64,000 bases of DNA from Bifidobacterium moukalabense DSM 27321 (GCF_000522505.1 NZ_AZMV01000004.1:248001-312000); one strand, 5' to 3'; positions 9,448-19,154 are shown, counted from the first letter of the stretch. Numbers and translations are program-made. Notes: a model not told the origin generated them from the letters alone.

Positions 9448-10299
9448 GTGACCGCTTTGAACACCGAACGCAGCCGCATGACCGCCATGGTCGTGGCCGA
9501 TCTTGACGGTACCTTGTTGCATGATGGCGCAACCTTCGAGGAACGTTTTCTGACGCAACGGTCCATCGACAGCATCAATCGACTGCATGATGCCGGCGTA
9601 AGATTCGTGGTCGAAACGGCCCGACCGGTCAGTACCGGATTGCGGTTCGTGGACAGACTGCCGGTCGATGCCGTCGCCTATCTGAATGGTGCCCTGATCG
9701 ATTTCAACCCCGCCGTTTCGGATTATGAGATGCTCACCTCCGGTATACTTCCCGAGGACGGTCATCTGATGAAAATCGGATTCTCCTCGCAGCGGGCATG
9801 TGAGGTTTGCAGGTATCTGCTTGAGGAACTTCCCGGTTTGGAAGTCGGTATCGTCATGGATGACGTCCGATACACGAATTTCGATGTCACCAAATACTGG
9901 AAGACGCAGACTTGGCGGTATACCGATTTCAATGATGTTCCGGAAGGCGTCGCCGACAAACTGATACTGTTTCCGAATCCGGAACAGTGGAATCGTGTGC
10001 GCGAACTCATCCCCACGGATTTCGACGTGCATATCTCGGAAGGCACGTTGTGGATGCTGATGAGCCCGGATGCCAACAAGGAACATGCATTGACCATTCT
10101 GGCCGACCACTTCTCCGCACCGTTATCACAGACGGTCTCATTCGGCGACGATCTGGTGGATATCTCCATGCTGCAGCAGTCGGGCAGGGGAGTGGCCGTG
10201 GCCAATGCCAATCCCGATGTGCTGAAGATCGCCGATGAAATCTGTCCATCGAATAACGATGACGGTGTGGCGCAATGGATTGAACGCCATCTTTTGTAG
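9448..10299 (+). CDS. HAD superfamily (Cof-like) phosphatase
   Basis: This is a cytoplasmic haloacid-dehalogenase-type hydrolase, probably a small-molecule phosphatase of unknown substrate. Motif I is VADLDGTLL near the N-terminus and the motif IV metal site is FGDDLVDISML near the C-terminus. A large cap domain between them, with the C-terminal GVAVANANPDVL segment, fits the Cof/YbjI type (about 280 aa). I chose the GTG at 9448 because GAAGGA lies nine bases upstream. ATGs at 9427 and 9439 are also in frame, but one precedes that site and the other is immediately adjacent to it. Confidence 0.82.
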   Translation: MTALNTERSRMTAMVVADLDGTLLHDGATFEERFLTQRSIDSINRLHDAGVRFVVETARPVSTGLRFVDRLPVDAVAYLNGALIDFNPAVSDYEMLTSGILPEDGHLMKIGFSSQRACEVCRYLLEELPGLEVGIVMDDVRYTNFDVTKYWKTQTWRYTDFNDVPEGVADKLILFPNPEQWNRVRELIPTDFDVHISEGTLWMLMSPDANKEHALTILADHFSAPLSQTVSFGDDLVDISMLQQSGRGVAVANANPDVLKIADEICPSNNDDGVAQWIERHLL

Positions 10300-10332
10300 A
10301 CTCCTCATGGACTTCCGCCGAGAAACCTTGGA

Positions 10333-10444
10333 TTGAACTTCCATGGAATTCGTTTACGGAAAATACATGTCTTGAATTGAACTTCCGAGAATTCACCTTC
10401 GATCTAGTGCTAAACTTTTGAACTAATGCTTGATCGAATTGAAC
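10333..10444 (+). promoter_or_regulatory. cluster of four TTGAAC motifs, possible operator
   Basis: TTGAAC occurs at 10333, 10377, 10418 and 10439, with TTGAAT at 10372. The spacings of 44, 41 and 21 bases are close to multiples of a helical turn. The first two copies extend to TTGAACTTCC. All lie upstream of a gene encoding its own helix-turn-helix, so binding by that protein is a reasonable inference. I could not place a confident promoter here. Confidence 0.4.
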
Positions 10445-10457
10445 TGAAAGGATCGGT

Positions 10458-11999
10458 ATGACAAGCGCATCATTTTCCACTCGACTGGGTAGCGCCATGG
10501 CGTTTCGCAAGGTGAAGCAGATTGATTTCGTACATGCCGCGGAAAAGTTCAATATCAAGCTCGGTAAAAGCCACATGAGTCAGTATGTAAGCGGGAAAAC
10601 CGTGCCTCGTGCTGACATCGCCCGTTTTCTTGCGGGGTTTCTGCAGGTGAATGAGCAGTGGCTGATGGGAGAAGACGTTCCAATGGACCAGAATATCGCC
10701 GTTTTGCCTGAACCGGTCTTCAACGGTTCCCGGCATGATGATGCCGCGTCCGTGCAAACGCAGTCAACAGAAGGAAGAACCATGCGTACATTCACCAAAT
10801 CTCACAAGCTTGACAATGTGCTCTACGACGTTCGTGGACCGGTTGCTGATGAGGCTGCACGCATGGAAGCCGCTGGAACGCATATTCTGAAATTGAATAT
10901 CGGCAATCCGGCCCCGTTCGGATTCCGTACGCCGGACGAGGTCGTCTACGATATGTCGCAGCAACTGCCCGATACGGAAGGCTATTCGCCGTCGAAAGGC
11001 CTGTTTTCCGCACGCAAGGCCATCATGCAATACGCGCAGCTGAAGAACCTCCCGAATGTGTCGATTGACGACATCTATACCGGCAATGGCGTCAGTGAGC
11101 TGATTAATCTGTCACTATCAGCCTTGGTCGACAACGGTGATGAGGTGCTGGTCCCCTCTCCGGATTATCCGTTATGGACGGCCTGCGTGAACTTGGCCGG
11201 CGGCACCGCCGTGCACTACACCTGTGATGAGGAATCCGAATGGTATCCGGATATCGAGGACATGCGCTCCAAAATCACCGATCGGACGAAGGCCATTGTC
11301 ATCATCAACCCGAATAATCCGACCGGTGCACTGTACCCGAAGGAGATTCTTGAGCAGATTGTCGAAATCGCGCGCGAGCATCAGCTGATGATCTTCTCCG
11401 ACGAAATCTACGATCGCTTGGTTATGGACGGTCTGGAGCACGTCTCCATCGCATCGCTTGCCCCGGATCTGTTCTGCGTGACGTTCTCCGGCCTGTCAAA
11501 GTCGCATATGATTGCGGGCTGGCGCGTTGGCTGGATGATTCTCAGTGGCAACAAACGCATTGCCAGGGACTATATTGAGGGCCTGAACATGCTGGCCAAC
11601 ATGCGCATGTGCTCGAACGTGCCGGCGCAGTCGATCGTACAGACGGCTTTGGGCGGGCATCAAAGCGTCAGGGACTATCTTGTGCCTGGCGGCCGGGTCC
11701 GTGATCAGCGTGATCTCGTCTATGACATGCTCAATGAGATTCCGGGCATCACGGCTGTCAAGCCCAAGGCGGCATTCTATATTTTCCCGAAAATCGATGT
11801 GAAGAGATTCAACATTCATTCGGACGAGCAGTTCGCGCTTGACCTGCTGCATGACAAGCATATCCTGATCAGCCATGGCGGCGCGTTCAATTGGCAGCGG
11901 CCGGATCACTTCCGTGTGGTGTATCTTCCTCGCATGGGCATGCTGCGGGAGACCATCGGTGAGCTTTCCGACTTCTTCAGCACCTACTATCAGGACTGA
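10458..11999 (+). CDS. PLP-dependent alanine aminotransferase (AlaA/AlaT type) with N-terminal XRE helix-turn-helix
   Basis: Residues 1-75 form a Cro/C1-type helix-turn-helix (KLGKSHMSQYVSGKTVPRAD, then FLQVNEQWLMG). A polar linker runs to about residue 108. Residues 109-513 are a class I aminotransferase closely resembling AlaA/AlaT: LNIGNPAPFGF, YSPSKGLFSAR, INPNNPTGALYP, and the pyridoxal-lysine segment FSGLSKSHMIAGWRVGW. AlaA makes alanine from pyruvate and glutamate. The fused domain could make this an autoregulated or amino-acid-sensing regulator (inference). The ATG at 10458 has GAAAGGA upstream. An internal ATG at 10782 has AAGGAAG just before it and would give a 405-aa enzyme without the HTH, the length of E. 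coli AlaA. Confidence 0.9.
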   Translation: MTSASFSTRLGSAMAFRKVKQIDFVHAAEKFNIKLGKSHMSQYVSGKTVPRADIARFLAGFLQVNEQWLMGEDVPMDQNIAVLPEPVFNGSRHDDAASVQTQSTEGRTMRTFTKSHKLDNVLYDVRGPVADEAARMEAAGTHILKLNIGNPAPFGFRTPDEVVYDMSQQLPDTEGYSPSKGLFSARKAIMQYAQLKNLPNVSIDDIYTGNGVSELINLSLSALVDNGDEVLVPSPDYPLWTACVNLAGGTAVHYTCDEESEWYPDIEDMRSKITDRTKAIVIINPNNPTGALYPKEILEQIVEIAREHQLMIFSDEIYDRLVMDGLEHVSIASLAPDLFCVTFSGLSKSHMIAGWRVGWMILSGNKRIARDYIEGLNMLANMRMCSNVPAQSIVQTALGGHQSVRDYLVPGGRVRDQRDLVYDMLNEIPGITAVKPKAAFYIFPKIDVKRFNIHSDEQFALDLLHDKHILISHGGAFNWQRPDHFRVVYLPRMGMLRETIGELSDFFSTYYQD

Positions 12000-12013
12000 T
12001 ACGGAACGGCCCG

Positions 12014-12058
12014 GATAACGATTGACCCCATCCATTGTGGATGGGGTCAATCGTTATC
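12014..12058. terminator. bidirectional terminator between aminotransferase and tal
   Basis: A perfect 20-bp inverted repeat (12014-12033 with 12039-12058) encloses a 5-base loop ATTGT. It lies between convergent genes: 15 bases after the aminotransferase stop and 34 bases from the tal stop. It could terminate both. Confidence 0.85.
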
Positions 12059-12091
12059 TACCGGATAAACGGTACCGTATCAGCGAATGAT

Positions 12092-13195
12092 TCAGCCGTT
12101 GACGCGGTCGATGCCGGCCTGGACGTCGGTAAGAACGGAATCCCAGGACTTGATGAAGGCGGCGACGCCATCGGCTTCCAGCTTGTCGGTGACAGCCTTG
12201 AAGTCGATGCCCAGCTCGGCGAGCTTGGCCATGATGGCGTGGGACTCTTCGTAGGTGCCCTTGATGGTCGGAGCGCCGTTGCCGTGGTCGGCAAGAGCGT
12301 TCAGGGTCTTCTCCGGCATGGTGTTCACGATGAACGGAGCGACGAGCTCGTCAACGTAGACGCAATCGGAGTAGGCCGGGTTCTTGGTGCCGGTGGAGGC
12401 CCACAGCGGACGCTGCTTCTTGGCGCCCTTGGCTTCGAGGGCAGCCCAACGCGGATCGTTGGCGAACTTGTTCTCGAACAGTTCGTAAGCGAGGCGAGCG
12501 TTGGCGATGGCGGCCTTGCCCTCGAGAGCCTTGGCCTCGTCGGAGCCGATCTCCTCGAGCTGCTTGTCGACGGCGGTATCCACACGGGAGACGAAGAAGG
12601 AGGCGACGGAACCGATGTGCTTCAGGTCGTGACCGTTGGCGTCAGCCTGTGCGATACCCTCGATGAAGGCGTCGATGACCTGCTCGTAGCGTTCGAGCGA
12701 GAAGATCAGGGTGACGTTGACGGAGATGCCCTTGGCCAGGGTGGCGGTAATCGCCGGCAGGCCTTCGAGGGTCGCCGGGATCTTGATCATGGCGTTCGGA
12801 CGGTTGACCTTCTCCCAGAGCTCGACAGCCTGCTTCTCGGTGGCTTCGGTCTCGTGGGCCAGACGCGGATCCACCTCGATGGAGACACGGCCGTCAACGA
12901 AATCGGTGGCCTCGGCGACCTCACGGAAGATGTCGGTGGCGTTGCGCACGTCAGTGGTGGTGAGCTCGCGGATGGCGGTCTCAACGTCAACCTTGCCGAG
13001 CTCCTTGAGCTGGGCGTCGTACGGGCCGACCTGGCTCAGAGCCTTCTGGAAAATGGACGGGTTGGTAGTGACGCCAACGACGTTCTTGTCCTTGATGAGC
13101 TCCTGCAGGTTGCCGGACTCGATACGGGTGCGGGACAGATCGTCCAGCCAGATCGAGACACCGGAGTCAGAGGTGCGCTGAGTTGCTTCAGTCAT
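12092..13195 (-). CDS. tal: transaldolase
   Basis: Transaldolase moves a dihydroxyacetone unit between sugar phosphates. In bifidobacteria it works with transketolase to turn fructose 6-phosphate and erythrose 4-phosphate into pentose phosphates for phosphoketolase. The 367-aa sequence starts with the TalB/actinobacterial type (SIWLDDLSRTRI, GVTTNPSIFQKAL). The Schiff-base lysine is in MIKIPATLEG near residue 138, followed by NVTLIFSLERYEQV. It lies downstream of tkt on the same strand with 90 bases between, and a hairpin in that gap may adjust relative expression. AAGGAGAAAT precedes the ATG. Confidence 0.97.
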   Translation of the reverse strand: MTEATQRTSDSGVSIWLDDLSRTRIESGNLQELIKDKNVVGVTTNPSIFQKALSQVGPYDAQLKELGKVDVETAIRELTTTDVRNATDIFREVAEATDFVDGRVSIEVDPRLAHETEATEKQAVELWEKVNRPNAMIKIPATLEGLPAITATLAKGISVNVTLIFSLERYEQVIDAFIEGIAQADANGHDLKHIGSVASFFVSRVDTAVDKQLEEIGSDEAKALEGKAAIANARLAYELFENKFANDPRWAALEAKGAKKQRPLWASTGTKNPAYSDCVYVDELVAPFIVNTMPEKTLNALADHGNGAPTIKGTYEESHAIMAKLAELGIDFKAVTDKLEADGVAAFIKSWDSVLTDVQAGIDRVNG

Positions 13196-13248
13196 TGTTA
13201 TTTCTCCTTGATACCTATTTGGATCAAATCTTGTGTTTTGCGGTGAAA

Positions 13249-13279
13249 GGGGAGGGATACAGGCTTCGTATCCCTCCCC
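13249..13279 (-). terminator. hairpin between tkt and tal
   Basis: A 12-bp perfect stem (GGGGAGGGATAC with GTATCCCTCCCC) encloses a 7-base loop. On the minus strand it follows the tkt stop and is trailed by TTTCACC. It may terminate or attenuate transcription entering tal. Confidence 0.7.
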
Positions 13280-13285
13280 GGTGCA

Positions 13286-15394
13286 TCACTTGGCGGCTTC
13301 GACTTCGGCGATGGAGGCCTTGGCGGCTTCTACCACGTGCTCGGCGGTGATGCCCAGATCGATCATGTTCTGAGCACCGTCGCCCTGCAGGCCGAACTGC
13401 TCGATGGAAACGGGCTTGCCGTAGGAGCCAAGGTACTTGTACCACGGCATGGCAACGCCGGCCTCGACGGAGACGCGGGCCTTGACGGCGGCCGGAAGCA
13501 CGGCTTCCTTGTATTCGGCATCCTGCTCCTCGAACCACTCGAGGGACGGCACGGACACGACGCGGGCCTTGACGCCTTCACCGGCCAGGGTCTTGGCGGC
13601 GGCGACGGCCCACTGGACCTCGGAGCCGGTGGCCATGATGATGACATCCGGCGTGCCCTCGGTGTCGACGAGTACATAGGCACCCTTCTTCACGCCTTCC
13701 TTGGCCTTCTCGGCGGTCTCGGCAAGAACCGGGACACCCTGACGGGTCAGGATCATAGCGGTCGGGAGGGTGTTCTTCTTTTCGAAGAATGCACGGTAGG
13801 CCTCGGCGGTCTCATAGGCATCGGCCGGACGAACGACCTCGAGCTGCGGGATGGCGCGGAAGGAGGCCAGATGCTCGATCGGCTGGTGGGTCGGGCCATC
13901 CTCGCCGACGGCGACGGAATCATGGGACCACACGTACAGGTTCGGAATCTCCATGAGGGCGGCCAGACGCACAGCCGGACGCTCGTAATCGGAGAACATG
14001 AAGAAGGTGCCGCCGAACGGACGGGTATGGGAGCCCAGAAGGATGCCGTTGGTGACGGTGCCCATGGTGAACTCGCGCACGCCGAAGTGCAGCTGACGGC
14101 CATACTTGTTGCAGTTCGGCCACTGCTTGGTGGCGCACTCCTCCGGGGCGAAGGTGGCGGCACCCTTGAGATCGGTCTTGTTGGAGCCGCCGAGGTCGGC
14201 GGAGCCGCCCCAGAGTTCCGGCATGACAGCGGCGATGGCGTTCAGCACGGAGCCGGAGGCGCCACGGGTGGCGACACCCTTGCCGACTTCGAAGGTGGCC
14301 TCAAGGTCATCGATGGCCTTGTCGAAGCCCTCCGGAAGTTCGCCGGCCTTGATGCGGTCGTACAGCGCGGCCTTGTCCGGATTGGCCTTGCGCCATGCGT
14401 CGTACTTCTCGTCCCATTCCTTGTGGGCCTCGAGACCGCGCTCGGCGACCTTGCGGGCGTGGGCCAGCGCCTCTTCGTCGACGTGGAAGGACTCTTCCGG
14501 ATCGTAGCCGAGCAGCTTCTTGAGGCCGGCAACGGCCTCGGCGCCCAGCTTGGAACCGTGGGAAGACGGATCGTTGGTCTTGCCAGGGGTCGGCCATGCG
14601 ATCAGGGTGTCGACCTTGATGAGCTTCGGCTGGTTCGGCGCGGCGGCCTGTGCCTTGGCGATGGTCTCGGCCAGTCCGTCGACGTCTTCCTTGTAGGAGC
14701 CATCGGGCTGGATGAAGCTGAACTCGTCGGTGTACCAACCGTAGGCCTGGAAGCGCTTGAGCACATCCTCGGCCAGCACCAGGTTGGTGTCGCCTTCGAT
14801 CTGGATGCGGTTGGCATCGAAGATCACGGTCAGGTTGCCCAGCTGCTGGTTGGCGGCAAGGGATGCGGCTTCGCCGGAGATGCCCTCTTCGATGTCGCCT
14901 TCACCGCAGATGACCCAAATGTTGTGGTCGAACGGGGATTCGCCTTCCGGGGCTTCCGGATCGAGCAGGCCGCGTTCGAAACGCTGGCCATAGGCGAAAC
15001 CGATGGCGGAGGCGAAGCCCTGGCCCAGCGGGCCGGTGGTCATTTCGATGCCCGGGGTCAGGCCGTACTCCGGGTGGCCCGGGGTGCGGGTGTCGGCGCC
15101 GCCGCGGAAGTTCTTCAGATCGTCCAGGGTCAGGCCGTAGCCGGAGAAGTACAGCTGAACGTACTGGGTGAGGGAGGCGTGGCCGCCGGAAAGGATGAAG
15201 CGGTCGCGACCTTCCCACTTGGGATCGTTCGGATCGTGCTTGATGAAGTGCTGGTACAGGGTGTAGGCGATGGGCGCCAGGGAAACGGGGGAACCCGGGT
15301 GGCCGTGTCCCGCACGCTCAACCGCGTCGGCCGACAGGACCTTGGCCATCTTGATGGCGCGCTCGTCCAGCTCGGTCTCCTTGAATTCGGTCAT
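13286..15394 (-). CDS. tkt: transketolase
   Basis: This thiamine-diphosphate enzyme transfers two-carbon ketol units and feeds the bifid shunt together with transaldolase. It has the usual 702 aa. The N-terminal ThDP domain shows [11 protein letters not shown] near residue 30 and [18 protein letters not shown] near 160 (the GDG-type ThDP motif in GEGDIEEG form). The central pyrimidine domain shows [23 protein letters not shown] and the active-site region [20 protein letters not shown]. The C-terminal domain ends near residue 700. The gene is divergent from hrcA, with a 374-bp spacer that holds the CIRCE element. Confidence 0.97.
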   Translation of the reverse strand: MTEFKETELDERAIKMAKVLSADAVERAGHGHPGSPVSLAPIAYTLYQHFIKHDPNDPKWEGRDRFILSGGHASLTQYVQLYFSGYGLTLDDLKNFRGGADTRTPGHPEYGLTPGIEMTTGPLGQGFASAIGFAYGQRFERGLLDPEAPEGESPFDHNIWVICGEGDIEEGISGEAASLAANQQLGNLTVIFDANRIQIEGDTNLVLAEDVLKRFQAYGWYTDEFSFIQPDGSYKEDVDGLAETIAKAQAAAPNQPKLIKVDTLIAWPTPGKTNDPSSHGSKLGAEAVAGLKKLLGYDPEESFHVDEEALAHARKVAERGLEAHKEWDEKYDAWRKANPDKAALYDRIKAGELPEGFDKAIDDLEATFEVGKGVATRGASGSVLNAIAAVMPELWGGSADLGGSNKTDLKGAATFAPEECATKQWPNCNKYGRQLHFGVREFTMGTVTNGILLGSHTRPFGGTFFMFSDYERPAVRLAALMEIPNLYVWSHDSVAVGEDGPTHQPIEHLASFRAIPQLEVVRPADAYETAEAYRAFFEKKNTLPTAMILTRQGVPVLAETAEKAKEGVKKGAYVLVDTEGTPDVIIMATGSEVQWAVAAAKTLAGEGVKARVVSVPSLEWFEEQDAEYKEAVLPAAVKARVSVEAGVAMPWYKYLGSYGKPVSIEQFGLQGDGAQNMIDLGITAEHVVEAAKASIAEVEAAK

Positions 15395-15768
15395 AGGATT
15401 ACTTTCCTTCCAATTGGTCGGGCCGCGTATCCGGCTTGTGCCGAGCGCTTGACGCCCTCACATTGCGTATTCCATAGTAGCGATGTGAGGTGACGTAGCA
15501 GTGAAATTTTGGCGTGTTTTGGTAAGTTGTGTTCTGTTAACGCTCACAATGAACATTCCCGTGCGTTTGCGCTGTTCGCTTGGGGATGCGTCGATCGTTC
15601 GGGAAGAACGAGTATGGGGGATATGGCGGCAATACTCCCGAAGCGAACGATTAGCACTCCGGGGCCGGGAGTGCTAAAACAGTATCAGGAGATTTATCGT
15701 GAGGCGGCACGTTCCAATCCTGTTCGATCATGCCGTATATGCTTATTCTTTTATATTAAGGGGGATGC
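15395..15768. other. intergenic spacer tkt/hrcA
   Basis: This 374-bp stretch between divergent genes holds no gene I can support. It must contain the tkt promoter on the left and the HrcA-controlled promoter on the right, where the CIRCE element lies at 15651-15677. I could not place -35/-10 boxes with confidence. Confidence 0.6.
15651..15677 (+). promoter_or_regulatory. CIRCE operator (HrcA binding site)
   Basis: TTAGCACTC, nine bases, then GAGTGCTAA is an exact match to the CIRCE consensus. It lies 91 bases upstream of the hrcA start. HrcA represses heat-shock genes by binding this repeat, so hrcA-dnaJ is most likely autoregulated and heat-inducible. Confidence 0.97.
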
Positions 15769-16911
15769 ATGGCGCAGTCGAGACGCATGCTGGTGCTGCG
15801 CGCCGTTGTTGAGGACTACATTCGTTCGCAGGAACCCGTCGGCTCGACCACGCTGACCAGAGACCACGATCTGGGAGTGAGCTCGGCGACGGTGCGCAAC
15901 GATATGGCCGCATTGGAGGATGAGGGCTATCTGATTCAGCCGCACACCTCGGCAGGCAGGATCCCTACGGAAAAGGGATACCGCTACTTCGTGGACCGGT
16001 TGGCGACCGTCATGCCGTTGTCCGAAGCGCAGCGCCGAGGCATCAACAGTTTCCTGTCGGGGTCGGTCAATCTTCAGGATACGTTGCAACGTGCGGCGCG
16101 CCTGCTTGCACAGATCACCGGGCAGGTGGCGGTGGTCGCGGCGCCGTCGCTGTCCAAGTCGACGTTACGGCATGTCGAAATCGTGCCGGTCTCCATTACC
16201 ACGTTGCTGGCGGTGGTCATCACCGATACCGGGCGCGTGGCCCAGCATATCCTCAACATCGTCGATTTGCCGGATATGACCACGCTCGCCCATCTGGTCA
16301 ATGAGATCAACACGCAATGCGCCGGGGTCTCGTTGGCCCAGACCGCCGATTGCGTGCGTCAGATGGAGTCACGTAGCGAATACCGTTCCATCAGCGCTCT
16401 GACGGAGGCATTGGCGCGGGCCCTCGACGGCATGGCGGATGACGAACGTGCGGGAGAGCTGTATATGGCAGGCACGTCGCAGCTGGCGCACCAGCATACT
16501 GTCGCCGACCTGGCGCCACTGTTCGACGCATTGGAGGAGCAGGTCGTGCTGATGAAACTGATGAGCTCGTTGAGCGAAACCACACAATCCGATGGGGTCG
16601 GTGTGGCCATCGGCTCGGAGACCCATACACCGGGATTGCTGCACGCCTCGGTGGTCACCAGTGGCTACGGCCGTACTTCCGCCGGCAATGCCGGAAACGC
16701 AGGCAGTCCAGATGCTGATGGCCACGGCGGGAACGACGATTACGGCAATGTCGATGGCGACCAGACGGCAGCCACCTCAGAACCGGTGGCATTCGTTGGG
16801 TCCATCGGACCGACGCATATGGATTACGTGACCACCATGGCGGCCGTCAGGGCGGTCGCCCGTTACCTTACGGCATTTCTTGCACACGATGAACACCATA
16901 CGAACGACTGA
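15769..16911 (+). CDS. hrcA: heat-inducible transcription repressor HrcA
   Basis: HrcA binds CIRCE operators and represses chaperone genes; its activity depends on GroEL in other bacteria. The N-terminal winged helix (LVLRAVVEDYIRSQEPVGS, SSATVRNDMAALEDEGYL, HTSAGRIPTEKGYRYF) is unmistakable. The C-terminal GAF-like domain ends with VAFVGSIGPTHMDY and a helix TMAAVRAVARYLTAFL. At 380 aa it is somewhat longer than typical (about 340) because of a glycine- and aspartate-rich insert near residues 305-340. The ATG at 15769 is preceded by AAGGGGG. dnaJ follows 52 bases after the stop. Confidence 0.96.
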   Translation: MAQSRRMLVLRAVVEDYIRSQEPVGSTTLTRDHDLGVSSATVRNDMAALEDEGYLIQPHTSAGRIPTEKGYRYFVDRLATVMPLSEAQRRGINSFLSGSVNLQDTLQRAARLLAQITGQVAVVAAPSLSKSTLRHVEIVPVSITTLLAVVITDTGRVAQHILNIVDLPDMTTLAHLVNEINTQCAGVSLAQTADCVRQMESRSEYRSISALTEALARALDGMADDERAGELYMAGTSQLAHQHTVADLAPLFDALEEQVVLMKLMSSLSETTQSDGVGVAIGSETHTPGLLHASVVTSGYGRTSAGNAGNAGSPDADGHGGNDDYGNVDGDQTAATSEPVAFVGSIGPTHMDYVTTMAAVRAVARYLTAFLAHDEHHTND

Positions 16912-16963
16912 CCCCGCCTTATGGCACAATGACACGCGGAACCAATAGGGAGAAAGAACGACT

Positions 16964-18112
16964 GTGACGGATTACTACGAAGTACTGGGCGTTGACCGAT
17001 CTGCCAGTGACGATGAGATCAAGAAGGCCTATCGCAAGATGAGCCGCAAATATCATCCCGATATCGCGGGGCCGGAATTCGAAGACAAATTCAAGGAGGT
17101 CAACAGCGCGTATGAGGTGCTGTCCGACCCGCAGAAACGGCAGATGTACGATGCCGGCGTCGATCCGAACGACCCCAACGGCGGCTCAGGAGGCTTTGGA
17201 GGCGCCGGATTCGGGGACATGGGGGATTTCCTGAACATCTTCACCGGCGGCGCCTTCGGCGGTGGCACCGGGGCGGGGCCACGTCCGCGTACCCAGCCCG
17301 GTCGTGATGCCCTGGCCAATGTGACCATCGATCTGAAGACGGCCGTGTTCGGCGACACCGCGCATGTGAGGATCAACACCTTCGGCCTATGCCAGGAATG
17401 CGCCGGTACGGGCTGCCAGAAAGGCACCCAGCCGACACAATGCCCTGAATGCCATGGCAAGGGATTTGCACAACGTGTGGTCAGGACCATGCTCGGCCAG
17501 ATGATGACCACCGCCCCCTGCGAACGTTGCGAGGGGCACGGCACCGTCATCGAAAACCCATGTCCCTCCTGCCTGGGGCATGGCCGTGTGCGTACCACGC
17601 GCAATGTCGGAGTCTCCATTCCCGCAGGCATCGGCAACAACACGCGACTTCGTCTTGCCAATCAGGGCGAAGTCGGCGAGAACGGCGGCGTTGCGGGCGA
17701 TCTGTATGTCGATGTGCGCATCTCGTCGGATGACACGTTCACACGTGACGGCGATGACCTGCATTGCTGGATTCAGGTGCCGATGAGCTGGGCCGTATTG
17801 GGCCATGACCTTGAGATCGATACGTTCGATGGCCCGCAGTCCGTCAGCGTTCCCGCCGGATGCCAGCCGGAGGATACCGTGACCCTGAGGAATCTCGGCG
17901 TTACCCATATGAACGGCAATGGCGACCGTGGCGACCTCGTGGCGCATGTCGTGGTGCAGATTCCGACCAAGCTCAGTGATGACGAGCGTTCCCTGATGGA
18001 ACGGTTCGCTGCCAGCCATGATTCGGGTGCATCCCATGTGTCGCAAAGCGCGCGCCCAACCGCCGGAACGAAAAAGGGCTTCTTCTCCAAGCTCAAGGAT
18101 GCGTTGCGCTAG
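16964..18112 (+). CDS. dnaJ: chaperone protein DnaJ
   Basis: DnaJ is the DnaK co-chaperone that stimulates its ATPase and delivers unfolded clients. The J domain at residues 1-65 has the HPD motif in [11 protein letters not shown] glycine/phenylalanine-rich linker follows at about 70-105. Four zinc-binding repeats occupy about 145-205 ([32 protein letters not shown]), then the client-binding C-terminal domains. Length is 382 aa. The start is GTG at 16964 behind GGGAGAAAG. Location after hrcA, with no grpE or dnaK nearby, suggests this is the second DnaJ that many actinobacteria encode in an hrcA-dnaJ2 operon. Confidence 0.95.
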   Translation: MTDYYEVLGVDRSASDDEIKKAYRKMSRKYHPDIAGPEFEDKFKEVNSAYEVLSDPQKRQMYDAGVDPNDPNGGSGGFGGAGFGDMGDFLNIFTGGAFGGGTGAGPRPRTQPGRDALANVTIDLKTAVFGDTAHVRINTFGLCQECAGTGCQKGTQPTQCPECHGKGFAQRVVRTMLGQMMTTAPCERCEGHGTVIENPCPSCLGHGRVRTTRNVGVSIPAGIGNNTRLRLANQGEVGENGGVAGDLYVDVRISSDDTFTRDGDDLHCWIQVPMSWAVLGHDLEIDTFDGPQSVSVPAGCQPEDTVTLRNLGVTHMNGNGDRGDLVAHVVVQIPTKLSDDERSLMERFAASHDSGASHVSQSARPTAGTKKGFFSKLKDALR

Positions 18113-18128
18113 CGTACGGATTTTCCAA

Positions 18129-18153
18129 AGGGGCCCTAAAAAGGGGCCCTAAA
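18129..18153 (+). repeat. 12-bp direct repeat after dnaJ
   Basis: AGGGGCCCTAAA occurs at 18129-18140 and 18142-18153. Each copy contains the palindrome GGGCCC, so the two can pair with each other. It sits just before the stronger hairpin at 18161. Confidence 0.7.
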
Positions 18154-18160
18154 CATATCC

Positions 18161-18196
18161 GGGTGTTTCGGAACACATGTTCCGAAACACCCTTTT
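18161..18196. terminator. terminator between dnaJ and the convergent kinase gene
   Basis: A perfect 14-bp stem (GGGTGTTTCGGAAC with GTTCCGAAACACCC) has a 4-base loop ACAT and is followed by TTTT. It lies 48 bases after the dnaJ stop and may also serve the convergent minus-strand gene. Confidence 0.9.
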
Positions 18197-18217
18197 ATGT
18201 AAACGGTACGGTGTGTT

Positions 18218-19009
18218 TCATCGCAGCAGCGACCTGCACATGGCACGATATTGGCTGACATATCCGCCACCGAAGAAGACGCAATGGCCGGCAATCGGAT
18301 ACAGCTGCCACAGCGTGATACGCTCCTGCCAACCTGCCTTCAGCGGATGCACCGACTGGTAGCCGTCCAGAATCTCGGTGAGGTAGGACATACCGAAAAG
18401 ATTAAGCATGGCAAGATCCTCCTCACGATGACCACCATGCGCGGCAGGATCGATCAATACGGCTTCGACGGAACCGGAGTCGGCAGTCCACATCACGTTG
18501 CCACTCCAGAGATCGCCATGTACCCGCGCCGGCTTATCCATGGCCGCACGGCCAAGGATTTCAGGGAGCGCTCGAATCACCTCTTCGGTCAGATCCATAT
18601 CGGCATCGGTGAGTTCTCGACGATGAATGCCGAGTTCGACCATCGGGCGAAGGCGGCCTTCCGCCAGATAGGTGGCCGGGTCGGTCCAAGTGCCGCAATC
18701 CATGGGAACCGGATCCTGCAATGGGCCGAAATAACAGGTACCCGTATAACCGTCAGGCGCCGAGCCGAAGAACTCCGCTCCGAAGTCGTGCATACGAGCC
18801 AGAGAGGCACCAAAATCATAGGCTGCCTTGGGAGTGGGGGAACAGGCGTTCACGCGTTCGATATCAAGAAAATCCTTGCCCCAATCGTAGACTTCGACCA
18901 CGCGGGGACCACCGTGGGAATGCGCCTCGCCAAGCCATTGAAGGCCACGGCCCTCACATTCGAAGAAGCCGTCCGGACTGAATGCCCTGCTTTTGCGATA
19001 TTTCCCCAT
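18218..19009 (-). CDS. fructosamine kinase family protein
   Basis: This belongs to the fructosamine 3-kinase / ketosamine kinase family, which phosphorylates sugar adducts on amines so that they can be removed (protein repair). The catalytic loop is ARVHGDLWSGNVMWT near residue 165, and the metal-binding segment is VLIDPAAHGGHREEDLAMLNLFG near 190. An N-terminal FFECEGRGLQWLGEA fits the family. Length is 263 aa, slightly short of the usual 285-290, with the difference at the N-terminal lobe. The ATG at 19009 has AAGGAG six bases upstream. Physiological substrate is unknown; the HGDLW..N motif makes kinase assignment firm. Confidence 0.88.
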   Translation of the reverse strand: MGKYRKSRAFSPDGFFECEGRGLQWLGEAHSHGGPRVVEVYDWGKDFLDIERVNACSPTPKAAYDFGASLARMHDFGAEFFGSAPDGYTGTCYFGPLQDPVPMDCGTWTDPATYLAEGRLRPMVELGIHRRELTDADMDLTEEVIRALPEILGRAAMDKPARVHGDLWSGNVMWTADSGSVEAVLIDPAAHGGHREEDLAMLNLFGMSYLTEILDGYQSVHPLKAGWQERITLWQLYPIAGHCVFFGGGYVSQYRAMCRSLLR

Positions 19010-19154
19010 GTCATGCTCCTTGGTATCGCATTGGTTGTGATTGATGCTCCCATTGTGTGCGCGGATTGAGACAACCCTGTGAAATCGATGGGAAATTTAG
19101 ACCCCATTCGCTACGCTGGTGCTCGGAAAACAGACGAACACATAAAGAGGGTTC

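Noticed and set aside
13337..15493. A 718-codon frame on the plus strand opposite tkt
   Set aside because: High-GC codon bias leaves long open antisense frames. The glycine- and leucine-rich translation has no domain and transketolase fully explains the region.
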